DNA of 64,000 bases from an uncultured Microcaldota archaeon. GTDB taxonomy: Archaea; Micrarchaeota; Micrarchaeia; Anstonellales; Bilamarchaeaceae. A program made the position numbers and the translations under genes. Below the pieces are notes generated by a model. That model was given only the letters and a program-made list of their open reading frames with translations, ran no database searches and had not been told where the DNA came from. This document shows positions 1-8,673 of this stretch, piece after piece; the first letter of the stretch is position 1, and every line of letters starts with the position of its first letter. The stretch covers positions 1 through 64,000 of the forward strand of contig CAIKOA010000030.1 of assembly GCA_903828955.1 (NCBI GenBank), given 5' to 3'.

Positions 1-46
1 GCCGGCGCAACTCAACTTAGCAGGGTTTTTCTAAACGAGCCAAAAA

Positions 47-66
47 CCCCGCCCTTTAGGGCGGGG
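47..66. repeat. Perfect inverted repeat/hairpin CCCCGCCC-TTTA-GGGCGGGG
   Basis: Direct reading: 8-bp perfect GC stem with TTTA loop, upstream of the first secreted-protein gene; resembles IS200/IS605-type end hairpins or a terminator. Confidence 0.8.
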
Positions 67-113
67 ATAGAGTTTTTATACTTCACCTTCTTTATCTATT
101 CAAAGGTGTACAC

Positions 114-560
114 ATGAACAAAGGAATGATCATGCTGGGATTGCTCCTAATCGTGGGGCTTTCCTTCGCAGTTCCAGTTCCGGGAGGAACTTGGCAATAC
201 CCGTGGCAGAATACGACCTTCCTGCACTATGCATGCAGTTATGCCTACGTGTCCTACTACCAGTATGCGCTGGCGTACAGCTACATGGCTCCATACGCAG
301 GGCCGTACCAGATGGCGAACATGTACAGCGCGCTTTACTACATGTTGGGCCATGCGCGCAGTTTGTATTATGACTACCCCGCCACGGTTTTCAAAACCGA
401 CATGCTCGGCTACAACAGCGACAACTCGCTGTTCAGCGGGATTTTCAACAGCGTCCTGCGCGCATACATTGCGCATGCGGACTCTGGCGCAAGGGCAAAC
501 ATCCTTAGCTTGCTTCAGAGCTACAACAGCAACTATCGCGACTGCATAAGCCCTAGTTGA
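114..560 (+). CDS. Small secreted aromatic (Tyr)-rich protein, copy 1 of a tandem triplet
   Basis: Signal peptide MNKGMIMLGLLLIVGLSFA; shared leader and C-terminal core with the next two ORFs. Confidence 0.8.
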   Translation: MNKGMIMLGLLLIVGLSFAVPVPGGTWQYPWQNTTFLHYACSYAYVSYYQYALAYSYMAPYAGPYQMANMYSALYYMLGHARSLYYDYPATVFKTDMLGYNSDNSLFSGIFNSVLRAYIAHADSGARANILSLLQSYNSNYRDCISPS

Positions 561-668
561 GGTAGTTACTTAATTCTTTTTTCCTTTTTAATTTTCATTT
601 TCCCTAGTTTCGAGCAATAGAATAGCATTTTTAAACTTCACCTTCTTTATCTATTCAAAGGTGTACAC

Positions 669-1118
669 ATGAATAAAGGAATGATTATGCTGGGGATAAT
701 CCTGCTTGCAGGGCTTTCCTTCGCAGCTGCAATACATTGGGAATACCCGTGGCAGGGGGCAGTCTCGCATAACTATGGCTGTAGCTTGTTTGATGAGTCT
801 TACTACCACTACCAGATGGCGTATGCATACATGTACGCGTATGCCGGGCCCTCAGACCTGACGAACATGTACTACGCTTTCAACCAAATGAACTACTTCC
901 GTTCAAGGATGGCGAGCCCGTATTATGACTATTACGCAACCATATTCAAGTCAGACATGCTCAGCTACAACGGCCAGAACTCACTGTTCAATGGGATTTT
1001 CAACAGCGTCCTGCGCGCATACATGGCGCATGCGGACTCCGGCGCAAGGGCGAATATACTTGCCTTGCTTCAGGGCTACAATGGCCTGTACCGCACCTGC
1101 ATAAGCCCAATAGGATGA
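669..1118 (+). CDS. Small secreted aromatic (Tyr)-rich protein, copy 2
   Basis: Paralog of 114-560: same signal peptide and FNSVLRAYxAHADSGARANIL core. Confidence 0.8.
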   Translation: MNKGMIMLGIILLAGLSFAAAIHWEYPWQGAVSHNYGCSLFDESYYHYQMAYAYMYAYAGPSDLTNMYYAFNQMNYFRSRMASPYYDYYATIFKSDMLSYNGQNSLFNGIFNSVLRAYMAHADSGARANILALLQGYNGLYRTCISPIG

Positions 1119-1217
1119 ATTCCCAATTTTTCCTTTTTAATTTTCATTTTCCCCTTTTCCAACCGTAGAAGAGCATTTTTAAATTTCCCCTTCCTTGTAT
1201 ATTCAAAGGTGCACAAA

Positions 1218-1688
1218 ATGAACAAAGGAATGATTATGCTTGGGATTCTCCTGCTTGCAGGGCTCTCCTTTGCGTTCATAGCCGGGCCGTGGCAGTATGA
1301 TTGGCAGAATTATGTTTCCTGGAGATATAATTGCCAGTTTTACGATGTCGGCTTGCCGCAGTATTCCCTGGCGAATTACATGTATGCGTACGCACAGCCA
1401 TATGTGCAGTACTCCCAGCTCGCTTCCATGAATAGCTTCCTGAATTACATGGGTATTGCGGATACCGGGATGATGGGGCATTACTATATCTCCCCATTTA
1501 GCGCCGACATGAATACGTACAACTCAAACAATGCCGCATTCAAGGCAGTCTTCAACGCAGTGCTCCGCACTTATTTGCAGCACGGGGGGAACAGCGAGTA
1601 TATCCTTGGAATGCTGAATGCATTTAACGGCAACTACGGGGAATGCATTTCAGAAGGGCCCTGGAGCACAGGAATCATAACCACCTGA
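1218..1688 (+). CDS. Small secreted aromatic (Tyr)-rich protein, copy 3
   Basis: Paralog; ATG at 1218 matches the MNKGMIMLG start of the other copies (track start 1209 is GTG). Confidence 0.78.
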   Translation: MNKGMIMLGILLLAGLSFAFIAGPWQYDWQNYVSWRYNCQFYDVGLPQYSLANYMYAYAQPYVQYSQLASMNSFLNYMGIADTGMMGHYYISPFSADMNTYNSNNAAFKAVFNAVLRTYLQHGGNSEYILGMLNAFNGNYGECISEGPWSTGIITT

Positions 1689-2113
1689 TCTTTTCCTTTT
1701 TATTTTCTAATTTTCCATCAAATCCAGTATTCGGATTCTTCTACGATCAGATTTTTCGAAGAGCGCGTCAACGGCCAGCCCCGCATGATCGCGCCTGCCC
1801 GGGCGCACGGTATGCGATCGAGCATGCGCAAACATGCGAGACAAGCCACCGCAGTGGCTCTGTCATTCGAAAAATACTCTCTGAACCTCCACGGATGCGC
1901 GAAAGCCTTGGTTTTTAGGCCATGGATAAAGCGCACCCACATTCCAGTGGCTTTCGCCTAAAGCCAATCTTCTCGGAAGCCACGGGCTTTAGCCCGTGAA
2001 GGTTCACAAAGTCGTGCCGTCTATTCACCCGTGCGCGATGAGCACCGTACTCTCACCGACTTTGCGATAAGATTAAATACATTTGAATAGAGAATACTAT
2101 TGTGGTGTAGACA

Positions 2114-3181
2114 ATGGCAGCCCGCTCAGAGCAACCTCACGCTAAAAAAGACGCAGAAAGGCCCGCAGATGCCCATGGAAAAGGCATTTCAGGGGAAGAG
2201 GGGAAGATTGCAGGGATAAGGAAACCAAAGCACAGGCTGAGGGGGATAAAGCTCGCGGCAGCCGCAGCAGCCCTCGCAGTGGGCCTTGCAGCAGCGCCCG
2301 CTTCTGCAAGGGCGGTCAGTTCAATTGCCGGCCCTCCTGAAATTTCCTTCCGCCAGGGAGCAACCACGGTTTCCGAGCCGGAAAGCTACTCAATCAACCT
2401 GCCGGACGAGTTTGCCGCATTCCCTAAAGCGGATTCCGTTTCATCCCGCGCAAAAGCGCTCGAGGAGAAAAGCAAGAAATTCCTGGTGGGCAACAAGGAT
2501 GACGGAACAAGCATTTTTCAAGTGATGGAAAACAACGCCTACCTCAGGATTTTCGTGGGAAAGTCCTCGGCCACATTCCGCCCGATGGGCTCCGAGGGCT
2601 TCATGCTGGAGTTCTCTTCTTATGAAATGCAGAACCCTGTTGCAAGAATGGAAAAAGGGAACAACGGAAAGGTAATACTGCACATTCTCGATGCAGGCAC
2701 GAACACCGACCTTACGCTTTCTTTTCCCCCCGGCGTGTCCTCCGCAGAAGAGGTGAAGGCAAAGGCCTATCACCAGGGGACGCAAGCCGGCTCAGGAGAC
2801 CTGGTCTCCAGGAACATATCCAACATAGTCAATGCAGGGGAGGAAATCCTCCAGAGCGAAAAACCGAAAACAATCGAAGAGGCGCGCGAAGTCTACAGCA
2901 GGATGGGCGCAGAGATGGTGAACCAATTGAGGGAGGACTATTCTGCCGCGCCCCCCGGGCAGGCAACAGAGCTCGCAAAGAGGGGACAGGCGGTGATCAC
3001 CGCGGTACTCCTGCGCATCTACGTTTCCAAGGACGAGAACGCATTGATGAAGCTCGACACGCTCCGCACAGACCCGACCATTGACAAGAATAAGCTCGAA
3101 AGCTTTGCCAGGGAAAACGGAATAATTGATGAATTCCGGAAAATCTGGCCGCAGTGCAGCGCCTCTTCCGAAGACCAATAA
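2114..3181 (+). CDS. Hypothetical protein with one N-terminal hydrophobic segment
   Basis: 355-aa ORF; hydrophobic segment LAAAAAALAVGLAAAPASARA after a charged N-terminus. Confidence 0.65.
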   Translation: MAARSEQPHAKKDAERPADAHGKGISGEEGKIAGIRKPKHRLRGIKLAAAAAALAVGLAAAPASARAVSSIAGPPEISFRQGATTVSEPESYSINLPDEFAAFPKADSVSSRAKALEEKSKKFLVGNKDDGTSIFQVMENNAYLRIFVGKSSATFRPMGSEGFMLEFSSYEMQNPVARMEKGNNGKVILHILDAGTNTDLTLSFPPGVSSAEEVKAKAYHQGTQAGSGDLVSRNISNIVNAGEEILQSEKPKTIEEAREVYSRMGAEMVNQLREDYSAAPPGQATELAKRGQAVITAVLLRIYVSKDENALMKLDTLRTDPTIDKNKLESFARENGIIDEFRKIWPQCSASSEDQ

Positions 3182-3225
3182 TTTATTATTTTTATGTTCT
3201 TTTATAATTTACATGAAGTGAAAAG

Positions 3226-3783
3226 ATGGAAATCCTATTCATAACCGGGAACGCGGGCAAGTTTTCCGAAGCCAAAAAGATTTTAAAGCACTTCGGTCTG
3301 AATATTGTCCAACGTGATTCCTTAATAGAGGAAATCAGGAGCGATTCAATTGAAGAAATCGCCTCCGCATCTGCGCAAGCCGCATATGCGGAATTCGGAA
3401 AGCCGCTTTTCGTCGAGGATTCCGGCCTTTTCATCCCTTTCCTAAATGGATTTCCCGGAGCGTATTCCGCCTGGGTTTTTCGGAAGGTTGGGAACGTTGG
3501 GATTCTCGCCCTTGCAAAGGGGAAGGAAGCGGAGTTCCGCACCTGCGTTGCATACGCGGACGGAAAAGAAGTAAAGCTCTTCACGGGTTCCGTGAAGGGA
3601 AGGATTGCCGAAGAAGCCCGGGGAAAGGGCGGATTCGGCTACGACCCAATATTCATGCCGGAAAAAACCCCGGGAATTAACCATTCCGGGGAAAAGACCT
3701 TCGCCGAGGCTCCGGAAATGAAGGATGCGCTCTCGCACCGGAAGCGCGCCCTTGAGAAGTTAGGTGCATACCTCAAAAGGTGA
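3226..3783 (+). CDS. rdgB: XTP/dITP diphosphatase (Ham1/RdgB family)
   Basis: ITGNAGKFSEAKKIL N-terminus, FVEDSGLFIPFLNGFPGAYSAW, GFGYDPIFMPE, SHRKRALEKL. Confidence 0.93.
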   Translation: MEILFITGNAGKFSEAKKILKHFGLNIVQRDSLIEEIRSDSIEEIASASAQAAYAEFGKPLFVEDSGLFIPFLNGFPGAYSAWVFRKVGNVGILALAKGKEAEFRTCVAYADGKEVKLFTGSVKGRIAEEARGKGGFGYDPIFMPEKTPGINHSGEKTFAEAPEMKDALSHRKRALEKLGAYLKR

Positions 3784-3790
3784 ATAAAAA

Positions 3791-4246
3791 ATGGCAAAAT
3801 TGCATTCAAGAAAAAAGGGAAAATCCGGCTCTAAACGCCCGAAATTGACAGGCGCTCCGGAATGGTCCTCCTACTCAAAGGAGGAGGTAGAGGAGATTGT
3901 GCGCAAGCTTGCGCGCGAAGGCGTTTCGCCTACGAAAATCGGCCTCGTGCTCAGGGACCAGTACGGAGTCCCCCTGGTGAGCCGCATCATGGGGATGAAG
4001 ATGAAGGCGTTCCTCGAGAAGGAAGCATTAACCGCGAAATTCCCGGATGATTTGCTCAGCCTGATCAAGACCGCAGTCGGAATGAGGGACCACCTGAAAG
4101 AGTACCCGTCCGACACGCACAACCAGGTGAAGCTCCTGCACGTGGAATCCAAAATCCACAGGCTCGCAAAATACTACACTCGCATGAAGAGGGTCCCAAC
4201 AGGGTGGAAATATAATCCTGAAACGGCAGCCCTATTGATTAAGTGA
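3791..4246 (+). CDS. rps15: 30S ribosomal protein S15 (archaeal/S13e type)
   Basis: MAKLHSRKKGKSGSKRP...GLVLRDQYGVP...ESKIHRLAKYYTRMKRVPTGWKYNPETAALLIK. Confidence 0.95.
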   Translation: MAKLHSRKKGKSGSKRPKLTGAPEWSSYSKEEVEEIVRKLAREGVSPTKIGLVLRDQYGVPLVSRIMGMKMKAFLEKEALTAKFPDDLLSLIKTAVGMRDHLKEYPSDTHNQVKLLHVESKIHRLAKYYTRMKRVPTGWKYNPETAALLIK

Positions 4247-4258
4247 AGGTGCTCGTAA

Positions 4259-4858
4259 ATGGCAACAACTAAAGTTAAATCCAAAAGAACAATGGAGAAG
4301 AAAAAGGCAAAGGAATGGTACAAGGTAATTGCGCCTCCTGCATTCGACTCCCGCGAAATCGGGGAAGTCGTCTGCGTGGAGGAGCCCACCCTCATGAACA
4401 GGGTGATTTCCGTAAGCCTCATGGACATCAGCGGAAAAATGTCGCAGGCGAACATCTACACTTCACTTAAATTCCGCATAAAGGAAATTAAGGGGACAAA
4501 CGCCTACACCGAATTAATCGGGCACGAACTTGCCCCCGGCTACATCCGCACGCTCGTGCGCAGGAGAAAATCCGTCCTGCACACAGTAAGGGACATCCCA
4601 ACCAAGGATGACAAGGTTGTCCGCGTGAAGCTCATTTCCGTCACCCGCGACCGTGTAAGCGAAACAATGCGCAAGAACCTGCGCGTCGCAATAGAGGCCG
4701 AGCTCGCGGAAGCGGCGGTGAACGCAAGCTACTACGAACTCATGCAGGACATCCTTTTCGGAAAGCTCTCCACGAAGGTATTCAACAAGCTCAAGCAGAT
4801 TACTCCGATGAGCAGGGTTGAATTCCGCAAGACAGAATTGAAGGAGCAGTTCGAATAG
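4259..4858 (+). CDS. rps3ae: 30S ribosomal protein S3Ae
   Basis: KEWYKVIAPPAFDSREIGE..., GHELAPGYIRTLVRRRKS. Confidence 0.95.
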   Translation: MATTKVKSKRTMEKKKAKEWYKVIAPPAFDSREIGEVVCVEEPTLMNRVISVSLMDISGKMSQANIYTSLKFRIKEIKGTNAYTELIGHELAPGYIRTLVRRRKSVLHTVRDIPTKDDKVVRVKLISVTRDRVSETMRKNLRVAIEAELAEAAVNASYYELMQDILFGKLSTKVFNKLKQITPMSRVEFRKTELKEQFE

Positions 4859-4867
4859 TGATGCTGC

Positions 4868-5554
4868 ATGCATGCGGGCACTCTCAGCCATGAGGAATTC
4901 CAAACGGCCAAGAGGGGGAAGCCCGCAGTCATTGTTTTTGGCGCAATCGAGCCGCACGGAAAGCACCTTCCATTGGACACTGATTCAATAATCCCAATGG
5001 AAATTGTGCGCAGGCTCGAGAAAAAGGTTGGCGCAAACGCAATCTTCTTCCCTCCGGTGAATTATGGATATGTTTACACCCTGCGCCGCTTTCCGGGGGC
5101 AATAAGCCTCACTTCTTCCACGCTCCAATTGGTTGCAAAGGACATTTTTTCCGAATTATGCAGGGAGGGCTTTACCCGCTTCCTCATAATTATCGGGCAC
5201 GGAGGAAATACCGGCCTTGTGAAGAATGCATTGAAAGAGCTTTCGGATTCGCATAAATTCCGCGCCGCAGTTGTTGAATGGTGGAAGCTCACTGAAGTTG
5301 AAGCAGGGCACGCGGACGAGGTCGAGGCTTCGCTTGTGCTTGCGGCGGGCCATGCACTGCGCGCAAAACCAATCCAGGAAAAAAGCAAGAGGTATGTAGG
5401 AGAGATAGTTCCTGCCCCCGCCGACGCCTTTACTCCTTCAGGATATATTGGAAAAGTCGGAGACATAAGCAGGGAGAAAGGGGAGAAACTTTACGCGGAA
5501 ATAGTAACAAAGATGGAAAAAATGCTAGAGAAGGATTTATTGCTGGAGGAATGA
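4868..5554 (+). CDS. Creatininase-family amidohydrolase (FAPy deformylase-like)
   Basis: GAIEPHGKHLPLDTD, IIGHGGNTG, AGHADEVEASLVL motifs. Confidence 0.85.
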   Translation: MHAGTLSHEEFQTAKRGKPAVIVFGAIEPHGKHLPLDTDSIIPMEIVRRLEKKVGANAIFFPPVNYGYVYTLRRFPGAISLTSSTLQLVAKDIFSELCREGFTRFLIIIGHGGNTGLVKNALKELSDSHKFRAAVVEWWKLTEVEAGHADEVEASLVLAAGHALRAKPIQEKSKRYVGEIVPAPADAFTPSGYIGKVGDISREKGEKLYAEIVTKMEKMLEKDLLLEE

Positions 5555-5558
5555 TTCT

Positions 5559-5903
5559 ATGGTTGGCGGAATGGGGGGAATGGACCCGAAGCAGATGCAG
5601 AAGATGATGAAGCAGATGGGGATAAATAGCCAGGAAATCGCTGCAGAGCGCGTCATAATCGAGGCGGGGGACGAGCGCATAACCATCGAGCCTGCGCAAG
5701 TGGTTAAAATTACGATGCAGGGGCAATCCTCTTTCCAGATTTCCGGGGTTGTTAAAACCGAATCAGCAACGCGCGAAGAAGACATCACGCTCGTAATGGA
5801 AAAAGCGAACGTTTCACGCGAGAAGGCAATTGCCGCGCTCAAGGCCAGCAACGGGGATATCGCAGAGGCAATCATCCAGCTCCAGAGCGAAGAGGGCCAA
5901 TAA
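5559..5903 (+). CDS. nac: Nascent polypeptide-associated complex protein (NAC alpha)
   Basis: NAC domain ERVIIEAGDERITIEPAQVVKITMQGQSSFQISG plus C-terminal UBA VSREKAIAALKASNGDIAEAIIQL. Confidence 0.93.
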   Translation: MVGGMGGMDPKQMQKMMKQMGINSQEIAAERVIIEAGDERITIEPAQVVKITMQGQSSFQISGVVKTESATREEDITLVMEKANVSREKAIAALKASNGDIAEAIIQLQSEEGQ

Positions 5904-5947
5904 TTAATTGGATTCTTTTAAGAGAGTTTCAGGAGGAATACGAATTT

Positions 5948-6820
5948 ATGGGAGAAGGAAAAAGCCTTTCCAAGGCAATTCTTTTCGGGGAGCATTTTGT
6001 GGTCCATGGGACGCACGCAATAGGCGCAGCCCTCTCAAAGGAAATCCGCGTCCGCATTTCCAAATCCGATAAATTGAGCATAAACATCCAGACCGGGCAG
6101 ATTGTTCTCGATGCTTCGCGCAAAATTCTGGATTCAATGGATCTGCGCGGAAACTATTCCATAGAGGTGGATGCGGAAATCCCGAGCAGCGCAGGACTGG
6201 GCTGGAGCGCGGCCTACTCGGTTGCGCTTGCGCGCGCAGCCGCAAACGAAAAAGGCATAACTCTTACTCCTGAGCAGGCTTCCCAGTATGCGTACGTTGG
6301 CGAAAAGGTATTCCACGGAAACCCCTCAGGCTTCGATAATGCGCTCTGCGCACTTGGGGGCGCGCTCATGTTCAAGCGGGGAGAAAAACCGATTTCCGTA
6401 AAAATAGGCGCGCCTCTCCACTTAGTTGTCGCATACGTACCTCGCACAAGCGTCACACGGGACCTCGTAGCAGGAGTTTCGCGCATAAAGGAAGAGAAGC
6501 CGGAATTCTTCTCTTTGCTCATGAAAAAGGAAGAAGCGCTTGTCATGAACGCAAAGGATGCGCTTGCAAAAGGCGACATTCCTCTTCTTGGAAAACTGAT
6601 GGATGAAAACCAGGAATACCTCCGCCAGGTAGGGGTTTCCAACCCTGCCCTTGAAGAGATAATATCGCTTGCAAAGAAAGGGGGCGCAATGGGCGCAAAG
6701 CTCACGGGCGCAGGCGGAGGAGGGTGCGCAATTGCCCTTGCAAGGAGCAAAAACGATACCAAAACTATAATGCATGCTATAGGTACCAAGTACCTAGTTT
6801 TTGAGGCTCAGATAGGTTAG
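5948..6820 (+). CDS. mvk: Mevalonate kinase (GHMP kinase)
   Basis: ILFGEHFVVHGTHAIGAAL, PSSAGLGWSAAYSVALARA, GAKLTGAGGGGCAIAL. Confidence 0.9.
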   Translation: MGEGKSLSKAILFGEHFVVHGTHAIGAALSKEIRVRISKSDKLSINIQTGQIVLDASRKILDSMDLRGNYSIEVDAEIPSSAGLGWSAAYSVALARAAANEKGITLTPEQASQYAYVGEKVFHGNPSGFDNALCALGGALMFKRGEKPISVKIGAPLHLVVAYVPRTSVTRDLVAGVSRIKEEKPEFFSLLMKKEEALVMNAKDALAKGDIPLLGKLMDENQEYLRQVGVSNPALEEIISLAKKGGAMGAKLTGAGGGGCAIALARSKNDTKTIMHAIGTKYLVFEAQIG

Positions 6821-6859
6821 TTCAATCTAATTCAATTAGCCGCTGTTTTCTCTTCCAAT

Positions 6860-7516
6860 TCACTTCATTTTCGGAAGCCCAACCCTCTTGCAGCATTTCC
6901 TTATCGGGCATTCCGCGCATTTCGGATTCCTGGGGATGCAAAGAGTTTGCCCAAACGAGACCATTGAAATGTTGCATCTCTTCCAGAGCTTTTTCGGAAT
7001 AATCCTCATCAATTCAATTTCAGTCTCCTCAGGCTTCCGGGTTCTTACCCAGCCAAGCCTGTTCGAAATCCGGTGCACGTGCACATCCACCGCAATCGCG
7101 TCCTTCTCAAAAACCTGCCCGAGCATTACATTCGCAGTCTTCCTTCCCACTCCGGGAAGGGATGTAAGCCCCTCAAAGTGCGAAGGCACCTTTCCTTCAT
7201 GCTCAGAAATCAATTTCCTGCATAGCGCCTGAAGGTTGCGCGCCTTTGCGTGGTAAAACCCAACCCCATAGAGAATCTTCTCGAGTTTCCCCAAATCCAT
7301 TTCTGCAATCTCCAAAGGAGTTGAAGCTTTCCTAAATAGCCTTTTCGTAGCCCCAAGCGTGCTCTGGTCGCGGGTGCGCGCGGAGAGCATCGTGAAAACA
7401 AGCGCCTTGAACGGGTTGCAATTTATCTCTTCCCGCGCCCTCAGAACCGGGGCATCCCTCTCCGTGCCCTCTTTAAGCATTAAAGAAATCATTCTGGGCT
7501 TATCGCATCCTTCCAT
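6860..7516 (-). CDS. nth: Endonuclease III (HhH-GPD, FeS loop)
   Basis: LTSLPGVGRKTANVML, VDVHVHRISNRLG, C-x-Cys cluster near the C-terminus; ATG at 7516 preferred over the longer track ORF, which overlaps the neighbour. Confidence 0.9.
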   Translation of the reverse strand: MEGCDKPRMISLMLKEGTERDAPVLRAREEINCNPFKALVFTMLSARTRDQSTLGATKRLFRKASTPLEIAEMDLGKLEKILYGVGFYHAKARNLQALCRKLISEHEGKVPSHFEGLTSLPGVGRKTANVMLGQVFEKDAIAVDVHVHRISNRLGWVRTRKPEETEIELMRIIPKKLWKRCNISMVSFGQTLCIPRNPKCAECPIRKCCKRVGLPKMK

Positions 7517-7544
7517 AAAAACCAAAAAGGGAAAAAAGAAAAAT

Positions 7545-7922
7545 TTAGTCTTTTCCTGCTTCGTGGATTGCCTTAAGGGCAACAACCGCCGCAGCCGGTG
7601 CCGCAAATGCAGTCAGGTAGTAAAGAGTCCACCTCACCTGGTCTCCGATGTACGGAATCACGTAGGTGATGTTGCTGAGGCTTACCGCGCAGAAGAGGAA
7701 CGTGAGCGCGCCAAGGAGGAATTCCTTTATTTCCTTGTCGTCAATGTTCAATACCCCTACGATTACTCCCGCCGCTGCCAGGAAAGTTATTGAAGACACT
7801 TCAGGGACCATTGCAAACCCTGCAAGGATAGCGACTACTATTCCCACGAAGTATGCGGTCGGCCCGATCGTTTCTAAGCTTGATTTCATTCCCTTTTCGG
7901 CTTTCTTCATCATCTTTTCCAA
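7545..7922 (-). CDS. Small membrane protein, unknown function
   Basis: 125 aa with about 4 hydrophobic segments. Confidence 0.65.
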   Translation of the reverse strand: MEKMMKKAEKGMKSSLETIGPTAYFVGIVVAILAGFAMVPEVSSITFLAAAGVIVGVLNIDDKEIKEFLLGALTFLFCAVSLSNITYVIPYIGDQVRWTLYYLTAFAAPAAAVVALKAIHEAGKD

Positions 7923-8029
7923 GGTTTCACCCTTTCATTCGCCCTTAAACCTCTAACCTTTATAAATTTTACATCAGCCGGCCTAGGGCGAGTGTGAAAA
8001 TAACCTTCCCCACAGGATTCCAGCACTTA

Positions 8030-8623
8030 TTACTTTTGAGGGGCGTTCTGTTGCGGGGGCTGGGCCGGAGGCTCCTGCTTCTGCGGAGGGCGCTGCTCCG
8101 TGCGTTCCCGCTGGGGTTCGCGCCGGTCGCGCTCCTGCCGCTCAGGATATCTTGCATTCCCCTGCTGCTCCTGGCCCTTCACCATAATGAGTATGTCCGC
8201 GGTGTTTTTCAGCGCAACGCTGAAGCCCGGCTCCACTCCGACAATCAGGCTCTTCTTGCCGTACTTCTTTACCGTATTCAGCACGGGTATAAAGTCGGTA
8301 TCCCTGGACATGATTGCAATTATGTCAATATCCTTGTTCACAATCTGCTCGGTTGCCTCTACCGCAAGCGTTACGTCCACATCCCCGGTGGTTATCTTGG
8401 GTTCCAACCCCTGGTTCACCATCGCCTCAATCAATTTGTCCGAAGCGAACTGGTCCAGGTAGATGCGCGCGATGCGGATATCCCCATATTGAGAGACCTT
8501 CTGCTTCGCTTCGCGCAAATCTATCGATAACTGCTTCCTTATTACGTTAGGCCCGTCAACGAAAAATGCTACCTGGGGCCTGCGCTTGCCGAAAAGGCTG
8601 TCGAAAAGTGCCATATAAACCAC
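8030..8623 (-). CDS. NYN-domain (LabA/PIN-like) protein with Pro/Gln/Arg-rich tail
   Basis: AFFVDGPNVIRKQ, DIIAIMSRDTDFIPVLNTVKKYGKK; low-complexity C-terminus. Confidence 0.85.
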   Translation of the reverse strand: MVYMALFDSLFGKRRPQVAFFVDGPNVIRKQLSIDLREAKQKVSQYGDIRIARIYLDQFASDKLIEAMVNQGLEPKITTGDVDVTLAVEATEQIVNKDIDIIAIMSRDTDFIPVLNTVKKYGKKSLIVGVEPGFSVALKNTADILIMVKGQEQQGNARYPERQERDRREPQRERTEQRPPQKQEPPAQPPQQNAPQK

Positions 8624-8673
8624 TTCTAAAAAGCGATAATCATGATAAATCGTCGCCGTTCTGATTTCCCTAT

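Noticed and set aside
7923-8029. Possible small RNA between two minus-strand genes
   Set aside because: Only A/T-rich promoter-like sequence; no stable structure or conserved box motifs
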